A stretch of DNA of 64,000 nt from Flavihumibacter fluminis (GTDB lineage: Bacteria; Bacteroidota; Bacteroidia; Chitinophagales; Chitinophagaceae), in NCBI RefSeq assembly GCF_021491375.1, contig NZ_JAKEVY010000004.1, positions 487,193-551,192 of the forward strand, written 5' to 3'. The position numbers and the translations under genes were made by a program. Under the pieces are notes generated by a model that saw only the letters and a list, made by a program, of their open reading frames with translations, was not told where the DNA came from and searched no databases. Position 1 is the first letter of the stretch; every line of letters starts with the position of its first letter. Shown here piece after piece: positions 26,584 to 34,796 of the stretch.

Positions 26584-27393
26584 TTATCTGCTCAATTGGT
26601 AAAGTATCTTTATTGCCTCGGGCGTCCACCCTGCTGTGGTATCCTGCAACCAATGCCGCTTAAACGACTGTCTGGCAGCAACCGAATCACTTACACTATA
26701 CCCTACCAAACGCAAAGCCATAACCTTATCAAATGCTTCAGGTACTTCAACTCCCGTGGTATCTGCAAACCATTTTCCAAACCCGCGATCTGCCAATTGT
26801 TTCCAGGGAAAACGCCAGTTCGGATCATTTTTCCTGGTTGGAGCAATATCACCATGGCCAATAAAATTACCTGCAGGAATATTGTGACGCTTTTTTAGTG
26901 TGTCCAGCAACGTTAGTAAACTGTTCAACTGCCGATCATCGAAGTATTCAAAGCCATTGTTATCGAGCTCGATACCAATACTGGATGAATTCAGATCTGC
27001 ATCATAACCCCAGCTTCCCACTCCGGCATGCTGCGCACGCAGGTAATCATTCAGCATATGATGAATGGTTCCATCTTTACAAATCACATAATGGGAACTC
27101 ACTTTGGTACGAGGCAAAGTAAAGGTTCGCAGCGTTTGATCACAACTATTTTGAGCCGTATGATGGATAATCACAAAATTCGGCTTGCGCATTCCAAAAT
27201 TAGTAGTACCTACCCAATACGGAGCAGTAGACATGGATTGAGCCGGAGGAAATTGTTTGAGGTGCTTCGCAAACTGCCGAACCTGCTTTTTATGAACACG
27301 ATTGGTAACCTTATAAGGATTCGGACTACAGGCCCAGATCAAGGCTATTGAAACAAGTACAGCCAGCCAGGAATTTCGATTCAAAGTATGCAT
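26584..27393 (-). CDS. AmpD-like N-acetylmuramoyl-L-alanine amidase lipoprotein
   Basis: A 269-residue predicted lipoprotein (lipobox IWAC, Cys22) with an Amidase_2 domain. Zinc ligands and catalytic sites appear in FVIIHHTAQNSC, the GVGSWG region after AQHAG, SSIGIELDNNG and FIGHGDIAPTRKNDPNWRFPW. It should cut the amide bond between MurNAc and the stem peptide, in the periplasm. The start at 27393 is used: the open frame runs upstream to 27651, but that part is the reverse of the helicase's repeat-encoded tail. It starts four bases after the helicase stop, so the two genes are probably cotranscribed. Confidence 0.88.
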   Translation of the reverse strand: MHTLNRNSWLAVLVSIALIWACSPNPYKVTNRVHKKQVRQFAKHLKQFPPAQSMSTAPYWVGTTNFGMRKPNFVIIHHTAQNSCDQTLRTFTLPRTKVSSHYVICKDGTIHHMLNDYLRAQHAGVGSWGYDADLNSSSIGIELDNNGFEYFDDRQLNSLLTLLDTLKKRHNIPAGNFIGHGDIAPTRKNDPNWRFPWKQLADRGFGKWFADTTGVEVPEAFDKVMALRLVGYSVSDSVAARQSFKRHWLQDTTAGWTPEAIKILYQLSR

Positions 27394-27397
27394 GCTA

Positions 27398-28735
27398 TTA
27401 TTCTGTAGGACCAGGATTGTTGCTTTTCTTTTCCAGCTTAATCTTCGCTTTAGGTTCTCCGTTAGACACAGGCTGGTTCCCCTTCTTCCTTTCCTCCATC
27501 TTCCTTTCCCCCTGCCTCCTTTCCCCCCGTTTCCCTTGTCCATGCTTCCCGTCTCCTTTTCTCCGTTCTCCCTTCTTCCCCCCACCGGGCTTATACTCCG
27601 GACCAGGTCCCAGTTCAGCAGGAATTTCCAGCTTTGGCACTTCATTCCCAATCAATTGTTCAATGCGGCCAAAGCGATGCATCTCCGCCTCACTGACAAG
27701 CGTAAACGCTTTCCCATCTTTTTCCGCCCTGGCAGTTCTTCCGATCCGGTGAACATAATCTTCTCCATCATGCGGCACATCGTAATTGACTACCACATCA
27801 ATGGTATCGATATCAATCCCACGGCTCAATACATCGGTTGCCACCACTACCGGAATACGGCCACTTTTAAAGCCGCCCAGTATATCTTCCCGTTCCGACT
27901 GTTCCAGATCAGAATGAATTTCAGCTACGGTGAACTTAGCTCGCTTAAGGGTTTGCGTTAGTTCTTTTACCGTATGCTTGCGACTGCAGAATATGATCAG
28001 GCTTCGATGCGGTGTATCCTGAATAATCTTTTGAATCAGGGCTTTTTTCTGAGGTTCATATACCACGTAAGCGCGCTGAACTATCTTTTCCGGTGGCCTT
28101 GAAATGGCAATGTTCACTTCCACCGGTTGTTTCAGGATCTTTTTCGCCAGGCTGCGGATTTTTTCCGGCATGGTAGCCGAAAACAGCAGACTCTGTCGCT
28201 TTTCTGGAAGATGCCGTATGATGCGCATGATATCATCATGAAATCCCATATCCAGCATGCGATCTGCTTCATCCAGCACCAGGAACTGTACCTGGCTGAA
28301 ATCCACATAACCCATATTCAGGTGAGCGATCAGTTTGCCAGGCGTACAGATCACCAGGTCAACGCCGTTGCGCAATGCCTGTTTCTCCTGCACAAAAGCC
28401 CCTCCATCACCACCACCATAAATGGCCAATGAACTGATTGGCGTAAAATAGGATAGTCCCTCTACATGCTGCGCAATCTGCACAGCCAGCTCGCGGGTTG
28501 GCACGATGATCACCCCGCTGGTATGCCCTTCGTGGCGATGTTCGATCAATCGGCTTAGTATCGGTAATAAAAAAGCAGCGGTTTTGCCGGTGCCGGTCTG
28601 CGCAGAAGCGATCAGGTCTCTTCCTTCTAAAATGGCCGGCATAACCTGTTCCTGTACAGGTGTTAGGGTAATGTATCCGGATGCTTCGATTCCTTCCATC
28701 AGTCCCGGATCAAGGTTCAAATCAGTAAACTTCAC
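27398..28735 (-). CDS. DEAD-box RNA helicase (RhlE-like)
   Basis: A 445-residue ATP-dependent RNA helicase. It has the Q motif (TPVQEQVMPAILEGRD), Walker A (AQTGTGKTAA), DEAD box (LVLDEADRMLD), SAT motif and HRIGRTARA. Start is a GTG at 28735. The core ends near residue 375. The remaining tail from about 385 to 425 is very rich in Lys, Gly, Arg and Glu and is encoded by the dispersed polypurine repeat. Basic tails are common in RhlE-type helicases and aid RNA binding, so the insert may be tolerated or useful. Confidence 0.93.
   Translation of the reverse strand: MKFTDLNLDPGLMEGIEASGYITLTPVQEQVMPAILEGRDLIASAQTGTGKTAAFLLPILSRLIEHRHEGHTSGVIIVPTRELAVQIAQHVEGLSYFTPISSLAIYGGGDGGAFVQEKQALRNGVDLVICTPGKLIAHLNMGYVDFSQVQFLVLDEADRMLDMGFHDDIMRIIRHLPEKRQSLLFSATMPEKIRSLAKKILKQPVEVNIAISRPPEKIVQRAYVVYEPQKKALIQKIIQDTPHRSLIIFCSRKHTVKELTQTLKRAKFTVAEIHSDLEQSEREDILGGFKSGRIPVVVATDVLSRGIDIDTIDVVVNYDVPHDGEDYVHRIGRTARAEKDGKAFTLVSEAEMHRFGRIEQLIGNEVPKLEIPAELGPGPEYKPGGGKKGERRKGDGKHGQGKRGERRQGERKMEERKKGNQPVSNGEPKAKIKLEKKSNNPGPTE
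27476..27600. repeat. Polypurine dispersed repeat, copy 6 (helicase tail)
   Basis: Plus-strand pyrimidine tract with CTTCCTTTCCTCCATCTTCC at 27485-27504. Beyond the core word it shares the same order of words as copy 2 inside the PSD1 gene (GGAGAC, CATGGAC, then ATGGAGGAAAGGAAG on the minus strand), so the two look like copies of one longer element. Confidence 0.85.
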
Positions 28736-28825
28736 TTATAAATCTCATTTCGTTAAGTCGTAAAGATAGTGCAATTGGGGCGAGCTTTCTCCTACCTTTA
28801 GATGGCTGAACCCATGCTTATGTAT

Positions 28826-28863
28826 CGTTTCCTCCTTTCCTCCTTTTATCCGTTCTCCTTTTC
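28826..28863. repeat. Short polypyrimidine repeat, copy 7
   Basis: A tract of CCTCCTTTCCTCC words in the gap after the helicase start, running directly into the 5' edge of the SAM hydroxide adenosyltransferase fragment. It is shorter and more degenerate than the other copies. Confidence 0.6.
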
Positions 28864-28868
28864 ACCAG

Positions 28869-29057
28869 ACTGATTTCTGATTGAAAGACGGGGCTGTTGC
28901 TGCGATGAAAGGCGTTGCCTTCGGCGTTTCACCCAAACTGGCACAGTACGATCTGACGCATGAAATCCCGGCCTATTATATCTGGACAGCCGCCTACCGC
29001 CTGAGACAAACAATTCCTTTCTGGCCCGCCGGAACGGTAGTGGTTTCTGTAGTAGAC
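28869..29057 (+). pseudogene. Fragment of SAM hydroxide adenosyltransferase (DUF62)
   Basis: A remnant of about 63 codons. Read through one stop, it gives TDF-stop-LKDGAVAAMKG, then DLTHEIPAYYIW and FWPAGTVVVSVVD, the conserved N-terminal part of S-adenosylmethionine hydrolases (which release adenosine). TGA at 28878-28880 replaces the GGA of the TDFG motif. Homology stops right after VVD, where PGVGT should follow, and the sequence turns into the AT-rich AbiE promoter region. The 5' side abuts a polypyrimidine repeat. A TTG at 28881 gives an open frame of 80 codons, but it lacks the active-site Asp and most of the protein. Confidence 0.72.
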
Positions 29058-29074
29058 AGATTAATGGGATTAAT

Positions 29075-29206
29075 TATGTTTCATATCATATATGTCAGGT
29101 TTATCCTGACAATTAAACTATAAATAATAATTATTTTAACAATTCATGACCATTAATTAATTATCTTTCGTATCATTTATGTCAGGTTTATCCTGACAGT
29201 ATTACT
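29075..29206 (+). promoter_or_regulatory. Duplicated promoter/operator of the AbiE operon
   Basis: Two 37-base units (29075-29111 and 29162-29198) are identical at 34 positions, 87 bases apart. Each has a TATSTTTC box, close to the -7 consensus, and ends in the palindrome TGTCAGGTTTATCCTGACA (29093-29111 and 29180-29198). The second palindrome ends eight bases before the antitoxin start. In characterised AbiE systems the antitoxin binds paired inverted repeats in its own promoter, so these are probably its operators. Confidence 0.75.
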
Positions 29207-30028
29207 ATGAAAAATAAATACATCTCAACACAATCAAACGAGATTCTGTCCTATTTCAACAGACAGAACAGAAATTGCTTTGACTATTCTTTGGCATACA
29301 AAGCCCTACCTGACTCTAACGCAAGCACGGTGAGAGAGCTACTTAGCAACATGACAAAAAGAGGTTTGTTGATGCGTTTGAAAAATGGTGTTTATTACAT
29401 TATACCTTATGAGCAAAATGCGGAAACCTTTATGCCAGACTGGCATTTGATAGCTGAACATCTGGTGAATGATGCCAGACATTACATCGGCTATTATTCT
29501 GCTTTGCAAATACACAACCTAATTACACAGCCATCATTAAAGGAACAAATCGTTGTTTCTAAACAAATACGACCATCGGAAATAAAAATTAAAGAAGTTC
29601 TCTTTCAATTTATCTATCACAACGACAAGCATTTTTTTGGTTCAAAGAAAATCTGGATTGACAGCTTTCATAAAGTGCTGTGTTCAGATTTAGAAAAAAC
29701 TTTTATTGATTGCTTATTCAAACCCGATTATGCGGGGGGAATTGTTGAAGTGGCAAGAGCAATCTACGCTTCTAAAGACAAAATAAAATACGATACACTT
29801 CTTGAATACGCCAAGAAATTTGATTCGCAAGCAGTAATTAAACGATTGGGGTTTCTTTTGGAAATATTAGACATCAATACCCCTATTATTAAGGAACTAC
29901 AACAAATGAAAACCACTTCGTATGTGGTGCTTGATACCGAATTGCCTAAAACGGGAAAGCGAATAAGCCGGTGGAGTATTCAACAAAATTTGGAAACCGA
30001 AACTATTAAATCTGCTTTTTACACATGA
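29207..30028 (+). CDS. AbiEi-like antitoxin
   Basis: A 273-residue type IV antitoxin. The N-terminal part (about 1-75) is a winged helix: FNRQNRNCFDYSLAYKALPDSNASTVRELLSNMTKRGLLMRLKNGVYY spans it. The rest contains the conserved HYIGYYSALQIHNL and DLEKTFIDCLFKPDYAGGI. Antitoxins of this family repress their operon and oppose the paired nucleotidyltransferase toxin without forming a stable complex. It overlaps the toxin gene by four bases. Base composition is clearly more AT-rich than the flanking genes, consistent with horizontal gain. Confidence 0.88.
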   Translation: MKNKYISTQSNEILSYFNRQNRNCFDYSLAYKALPDSNASTVRELLSNMTKRGLLMRLKNGVYYIIPYEQNAETFMPDWHLIAEHLVNDARHYIGYYSALQIHNLITQPSLKEQIVVSKQIRPSEIKIKEVLFQFIYHNDKHFFGSKKIWIDSFHKVLCSDLEKTFIDCLFKPDYAGGIVEVARAIYASKDKIKYDTLLEYAKKFDSQAVIKRLGFLLEILDINTPIIKELQQMKTTSYVVLDTELPKTGKRISRWSIQQNLETETIKSAFYT

Positions 30029-30828
30029 TTAAACCGGGAGAAATACAGCTAAAAGCAAATACCATTGGTGTTCGTGACCAGCAAATCGAAAAGGATTATA
30101 TTCTTTCTTGGATTCTGTTTGGAATTTCAAAACATGAGCAACTTTCTGAAGTAATCGTTTTCAAAGGAGGAACAGTATTAAAGAAAGTCTATTTTGAAGA
30201 TTACCGTTTTTCGGAGGACTTAGATTTCACATTACTGAATGCCGAAATATCGAATGAACAAATTTTCGCATGGTTCAAAGAGGTTTTTGAATTCATAAAA
30301 GATGAAGCCAACATTCCGCTTGACATTATTGATAACAATGAACATGAAGACGGCAGCATCAACTTTTACATTAATTACATTGGTCCGCTTGGCGGACAAG
30401 GAAACAACAAAAAAGTAAAAGTTGATATTTCACGTAGTGAACAACTGGTTTTTGAACCGATAATGAAAGACGTTTTTATTGACTATTCTGATTTGGAAGA
30501 ACATCAATTATTGTGTTATCTATTAGAGGAAGTGTTAGTTGAAAAAATGCGTTCGGTAATGCAACGCATGCAAGCAAGAGATTTCTACGACATCTGGTAT
30601 TTGCTTGAAGTACATAAAATGGATGTAGATTTTTATGTGAGTGAATTTGAAGCCAAATGCAAATGCAAAGATTTACTGCACACCGATTTTCCAAAAAAAT
30701 TAGATGAAAGATTACCGCAATACAAAGGCAGGTGGAAAAGCTCCATGAGTGAGCAAATAAAAGACCTTCCCAACTTTGACCAGGTAGAACGTGAAGTGCA
30801 AAGACACCTTAAAAAATTGAAACTTTAG
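30025..30828 (+). CDS. AbiEii-like nucleotidyltransferase toxin
   Basis: A 267-residue protein of the AbiEii family. The nucleotidyltransferase signature is KGGTVLKKVYF followed by RFSEDLDFTLL (GG-T and D-x-D). The C-terminal KMRSVMQRMQARDFYDIWYLLE is also characteristic. Members transfer nucleotides to cellular RNAs and block growth, giving phage abortive infection in some hosts. It is translationally coupled to the antitoxin (ATGA). The product appears intact. Confidence 0.88.
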   Translation: MIKPGEIQLKANTIGVRDQQIEKDYILSWILFGISKHEQLSEVIVFKGGTVLKKVYFEDYRFSEDLDFTLLNAEISNEQIFAWFKEVFEFIKDEANIPLDIIDNNEHEDGSINFYINYIGPLGGQGNNKKVKVDISRSEQLVFEPIMKDVFIDYSDLEEHQLLCYLLEEVLVEKMRSVMQRMQARDFYDIWYLLEVHKMDVDFYVSEFEAKCKCKDLLHTDFPKKLDERLPQYKGRWKSSMSEQIKDLPNFDQVEREVQRHLKKLKL

Positions 30829-30901
30829 AAATGAACAGTCACGAATTAACACAGAACGCAAAATTTTCCGGATCCAACTGGTCCATTGCCGTTAGCAAGG
30901 T

Positions 30902-31780
30902 TCAATAAATGCGCACCGTCCATTGACGTTCGAAAATTTCATTCGGAGGCAGACGAATGATGCCTTCCTTTTCTGTCAGTTGCTGGTTATGGTCAACACT
31001 ATCCGCAATACCACACCAGGGTTCCAGACAAACAAAAGGCGCATCCGGTGCTGCCCAGATTCCGAAAAAGGGAAAATCCCGAAACCCGAAATCAAGCCCA
31101 TGTGCATGCTTATCAGACCGCAACCGGATTTCCGTATCAGGCAGATTTTTCAGGACAATCGCATCCTGCCGGAATAATTCTTTTTGCAGTTGCAGTTTTT
31201 TATCCCGCAACGGTATTTCAGTAGTCCCTTTACCAATCAAACCTTTGTCCAATGTATATCGCAGAAGCGAATCAGAGTCTGAAAACTCCAAATAATAATC
31301 TTCATATCGCTGATCGGCAACCGAAGTCCCGAAAGGAACCGCAAAAGCCGGATGTGCACCTAACGAAAAATAGCAGTCTTCCTTACCCGGATTCGTTACC
31401 ATATAGGTGCAGGATAACAGGTTATCCAATAAACTATACCGGATCACCAATTGAAAGTCGAATGGATATACTTCCCGTGTTGTAGCATCAGCTATTAACA
31501 AAAAACTGGCACTCTCGGGCGACTGATCAATGCATTCAAAACTTCTTTCGCGTGCAAATCCATGACGGGGCAAGGAATACTGATGCCCCTTATAGAAATA
31601 GGTATTCTCTTTTAGCGCTCCAACTATCGGAAACAGCACGGGTGAATACTTGCCCCAATAGGCAGGGTCACCGCTCCATAGGTAATTAACTCCTGACTGC
31701 AGGTCTTTTAACTCCTGTAATTCGGCCCCAATCGGATGAATCACTGCCCGTACGCGTTCATTCTGAATTGTAATTCGCAT
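30902..31780 (-). CDS. Aldose 1-epimerase family protein (LacX-like)
   Basis: A 292-residue galactose-mutarotase-like protein. RVRAVIHPIGAELQELKD opens the beta-sandwich, and LPRHGFARERSFE, SLGAHPAFAVPFG and VCLEPWCGIAD carry the conserved His and Glu of the active site. The LacX-like group acts on aldoses of uncertain identity. Between the AbiE toxin stop and this gene's 3' end, 73 bases hold a short open fragment of unknown origin (ending GSNWSIAVSKVQ). Confidence 0.87.
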   Translation of the reverse strand: MRITIQNERVRAVIHPIGAELQELKDLQSGVNYLWSGDPAYWGKYSPVLFPIVGALKENTYFYKGHQYSLPRHGFARERSFECIDQSPESASFLLIADATTREVYPFDFQLVIRYSLLDNLLSCTYMVTNPGKEDCYFSLGAHPAFAVPFGTSVADQRYEDYYLEFSDSDSLLRYTLDKGLIGKGTTEIPLRDKKLQLQKELFRQDAIVLKNLPDTEIRLRSDKHAHGLDFGFRDFPFFGIWAAPDAPFVCLEPWCGIADSVDHNQQLTEKEGIIRLPPNEIFERQWTVRIY

Positions 31781-31804
31781 ACGTAAAGATAAGGCGCCGA
31801 TTCC

Positions 31805-32131
31805 TCAAACCAGTTCACTGCGTGTGAGAAACCGGACGCCCAACGGAATTTCCAGACTGAAACTGCTGCCCCTTCCCCGCACTACGTCCAGGATCAGGCG
31901 GGTATGTTTCCAGTATTCATACTGATCTCTGCTCATGTAAAACTTACATCCCTCTATTTCACCCAGACAAATATCACTTTCACCAATTTTGAATTCCCCT
32001 TCCACAAAACACATGGGCTGAGATCCATCACAACAGCCTCCACTCTGATGAAACATAAGCGGACCATGCATTTCTTTCAGCCTTGCAATCAACTCATTGG
32101 CTGCAAGTGTAGATCGTACTAAGTTTTCCAT
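31805..32131 (-). CDS. DUF779 protein
   Basis: A 108-residue protein matching DUF779: LMFHQSGGCCDGSQPMCF and DICLGEIEGCKFYMS are typical, with a conserved GGCCDGS cysteine pair. Genes of this family are commonly found next to acetaldehyde dehydrogenases, as here (28 bases after the dehydrogenase gene). The role is not established; an accessory or sulfur/metal-related role is possible. Confidence 0.88.
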   Translation of the reverse strand: MENLVRSTLAANELIARLKEMHGPLMFHQSGGCCDGSQPMCFVEGEFKIGESDICLGEIEGCKFYMSRDQYEYWKHTRLILDVVRGRGSSFSLEIPLGVRFLTRSELV

Positions 32132-32159
32132 GATCTGGCTCCGTAACTATTCACAACTG

Positions 32160-33692
32160 TTAAAAAAATCCAAGTTTGTTCTGGCTGTAACTGATCAGCA
32201 TGTTTTTGGTCTGGCGATAATGATTCAGCATCATCTTGTGCGTTTCGCGTCCAAATCCGGATTTCTTATATCCACCAAATGGTGCATGCGCCGGATAATG
32301 GTGATAACAGTTCACCCATACACGTCCCGCCTGAATGGCACGCGGCACCTGGTACAATTCATGCGCATCACGGGTCCATACACCTGCTCCTAATCCATAC
32401 AGGGTATCATTTGCAATGGAGATCGCCTCTTCCACGGTTTTAAATGTGGTGACAGATACAACCGGACCGAATATTTCTTCCTGGAAAACGCGCATCTTGT
32501 TATGTCCACGAAAGATTGTTGGCTGAATGTAATAGCCATGTTCCAATCCGGAGTTAATATGGAAAGGACCGCCACCGCACAATACCTGGGCCCCTTCCTG
32601 CTTGCCTATGTCAATATAACTAAGAATCTTATGATATTGATCCTCCGATGCCTGTGCCCCCATCATGGTATCTTCCGCCAGCGGATTTCCCATCTTGATT
32701 GCCTGTGTACGACGAATTACCCGCTCCATAAATTTCTCATAGATATCTTCCTGCACCAATATGCGCGATGGGCAGGTACATACTTCGCCCTGGTTCAATG
32801 CGAACATCACCGCACCTTCTACTGCCTTGTCAAAGAACGCATCATCTTCCGCTGCAACAGAAGAGAAGAAAATATTCGGACTCTTTCCTCCCAGCTCCAT
32901 GGTCACCGGTATCAGATTTTCCGAAGCATATTGCATGATCAGTCTTCCTGTGGTGGTTTCACCGGTAAAAGCCACCTTACTCACCCGTGGAGAAGTTGCC
33001 AGTGGCTTACCTGCTTCAATACCAAATCCGGTTACAATATTCAACACGCCGGCTGGTAGCAGCTCTCCAATTAATTCCATCAGGCACATAATACTGGTAG
33101 GTGTTTGCTCAGCAGGCTTTACCACCACGCAACATCCGGCCGCCAATGCTGGCGCAATTTTCCAGGCTGCCATCAGTAAGGGAAAATTCCAGGGAATGAT
33201 TTGTCCCACTACCCCAATCGGCTCATGCAGATTAATGCTGACCGTCGTTTCATCATGTTCACTGATGGTTCCTTCTTCAGAACGAATCACACCTGCGAAA
33301 TACCGGAAATGATCCACTACCAATGGAAGATCCGCTGCCCGGGTTTCCCGGATTGCTTTGCCATTATCGATCGTTTCTACACGCGCCAGGTACTCCAGGT
33401 TGTCCTCAATTACCTGTGCTATTTTCAAGAGCACATTACTTCTCTGGGCTGCGCCTGTTTTACTCCAGCCCGGAAAAGCTTCCCAGGCGGCGTCAATGGC
33501 TTTTTCAATATCAACTGCATTACCCCGTGCTGCCTGTGTAAATGGCTTACCATCAATAGGGGAAATATTATCAAAATACTGACCGGAATCCGGACGAACC
33601 CAACGGCCACCGATAAAATGATCGTACCGGTCTTTAAAATTTGGGCGGGGCGCCACATTAGACACCGGCGCCGATGCTGTTGCTGTACTCAT
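32160..33692 (-). CDS. NAD-dependent aldehyde dehydrogenase (AldB/ExaC-like)
   Basis: A 510-residue aldehyde dehydrogenase oxidising aldehydes, probably acetaldehyde, with NAD(P). The active-site glutamate is in [14 protein letters not shown], and the catalytic cysteine is in [33 protein letters not shown] is the cofactor-binding signature. The pairing with DUF779 downstream and a divergent AraC regulator upstream matches inducible acetaldehyde dehydrogenase loci. Length is normal. Confidence 0.93.
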   Translation of the reverse strand: MSTATASAPVSNVAPRPNFKDRYDHFIGGRWVRPDSGQYFDNISPIDGKPFTQAARGNAVDIEKAIDAAWEAFPGWSKTGAAQRSNVLLKIAQVIEDNLEYLARVETIDNGKAIRETRAADLPLVVDHFRYFAGVIRSEEGTISEHDETTVSINLHEPIGVVGQIIPWNFPLLMAAWKIAPALAAGCCVVVKPAEQTPTSIMCLMELIGELLPAGVLNIVTGFGIEAGKPLATSPRVSKVAFTGETTTGRLIMQYASENLIPVTMELGGKSPNIFFSSVAAEDDAFFDKAVEGAVMFALNQGEVCTCPSRILVQEDIYEKFMERVIRRTQAIKMGNPLAEDTMMGAQASEDQYHKILSYIDIGKQEGAQVLCGGGPFHINSGLEHGYYIQPTIFRGHNKMRVFQEEIFGPVVSVTTFKTVEEAISIANDTLYGLGAGVWTRDAHELYQVPRAIQAGRVWVNCYHHYPAHAPFGGYKKSGFGRETHKMMLNHYRQTKNMLISYSQNKLGFF

Positions 33693-33718
33693 ATGGAAGC
33701 TTTTAATCGTTATTAAGA

Positions 33719-33783
33719 CCCTGAATTTTCAACCATTTTCAGGGAGATGGCATCACGATTGTATTTTTTTATAGCACAATTGT
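33719..33783. promoter_or_regulatory. Candidate operators in the divergent ALDH/AraC gap
   Basis: The 152-base gap holds an inverted repeat CCCTGAA / TTCAGGG (33719-33725 and 33738-33744) and a palindrome ACAATTGT at 33776-33783. These are candidate binding sites for the divergent AraC-type regulator; no experiment or consensus supports them beyond symmetry and position. Confidence 0.4.
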
Positions 33784-33844
33784 ACTTTGCCTTTTGCACC
33801 CCGTAGAAAATTGAACTAACTTGAAAGAAGGAATCTGACGACGC

Positions 33845-34771
33845 ATGCCATCCGGAAAATATTTACAAAAGATTGATCTCACACATCCGAAATACCTCCA
33901 GACACTGGTGGAAAACAGGCGCGTATTCAATCTGCAAAACTGCGAACTGAATGTGTTCGAAAGTTATCAGCAGGCCTGGCGGGTGCCGCTCACCTTCAGT
34001 GATTTTGTTATCACCAGCATGGTTCGCGGAAAAAAAATCATGCACCTCCTGGATAAACCTTCCTTTGATTACCTGCCCGGAGAAACCGTTATTGTTCCGG
34101 CCGATGAAACCATGGTGATCGATTTTCCGGAAGCCAGTGCCGACAACCCTTCACAATGCATCGCGTTGGCGGTGGATGCACGATATGTTACCGATACCTT
34201 GCAGTACCTGAACAGTTATTACAACAACGATCCGGATGAGCAACACCAATGGCGATTGCAGTTTAATCAGTATCATTTTGAAAACGATACAGAAATTACC
34301 GAAACCATCAATAAGATCATTCGTGTTTGCAGCAGCGGGGATAAAGCCAAAAACATATTTGCAGATCTAAGCCTCAAGGAATTGCTGATCCGGCTGCTCC
34401 AGAGCCAGCATTTGATGCAGGTGAAAGTGGAATCGGATACAGCCGGTAATCACAGTCGCCTTCACCATGTATTGCATTTCATTCACCAGCACCTGACCGA
34501 ACGAATCTCCATGGATCATTTGTCGCGCAAGGCTTATCTGAGCCGAAACGCATTTTTCAAGTGGTTCAGAGAGCAGTTTGGCATTACCCCTCTTGAATAC
34601 ATCAACCGCGAACGGATCAAACTGGCCAAGCAACTACTGGCCGATCCCCGGCAGTCCGTCACGTCCGTTAGTCTCCAATGCGGATTCAGTGATGTAAACT
34701 ATTTCGTTCGCCTCTTCAAAAAGGCAGAAGGAATAACTCCAGGTTCTTATCAGGCTTGTCTGATTAAATAG
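33845..34771 (+). CDS. AraC-family transcription regulator
   Basis: A 308-residue regulator. The N-terminal part matches AraC_N (FNLQNCELNVFESYQQAWRV, then PSFDYLPGETVIVPADE). The C-terminal double helix-turn-helix covers about 210-305 with ISMDHLSRKAYLSRNAFFKWFREQFG and VSLQCGFSDVNYFVRLFKKAEGITP. It is divergent from the aldehyde dehydrogenase gene, its likely target. It also lies 25 bases upstream of the D-aminoacylase fusion gene, so it may share its transcript. Confidence 0.92.
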   Translation: MPSGKYLQKIDLTHPKYLQTLVENRRVFNLQNCELNVFESYQQAWRVPLTFSDFVITSMVRGKKIMHLLDKPSFDYLPGETVIVPADETMVIDFPEASADNPSQCIALAVDARYVTDTLQYLNSYYNNDPDEQHQWRLQFNQYHFENDTEITETINKIIRVCSSGDKAKNIFADLSLKELLIRLLQSQHLMQVKVESDTAGNHSRLHHVLHFIHQHLTERISMDHLSRKAYLSRNAFFKWFREQFGITPLEYINRERIKLAKQLLADPRQSVTSVSLQCGFSDVNYFVRLFKKAEGITPGSYQACLIK

Positions 34772-34796
34772 TTAAATTCAGGCTCCAACTGGAGTT

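Noticed and set aside
27394..27651. N-terminal extension of the amidase, K/R/G-rich
   Set aside because: This frame overlaps the helicase tail and lies upstream of a clear lipoprotein signal starting at 27393. The basic composition comes from the repeat element in another frame.
28881..29123. Intact 80-residue gene in the SAM hydrolase fragment
   Set aside because: It starts after a nonsense codon in the TDFG motif, lacks the active-site Asp region and ends in AbiE promoter sequence, so it is treated as a pseudogene.
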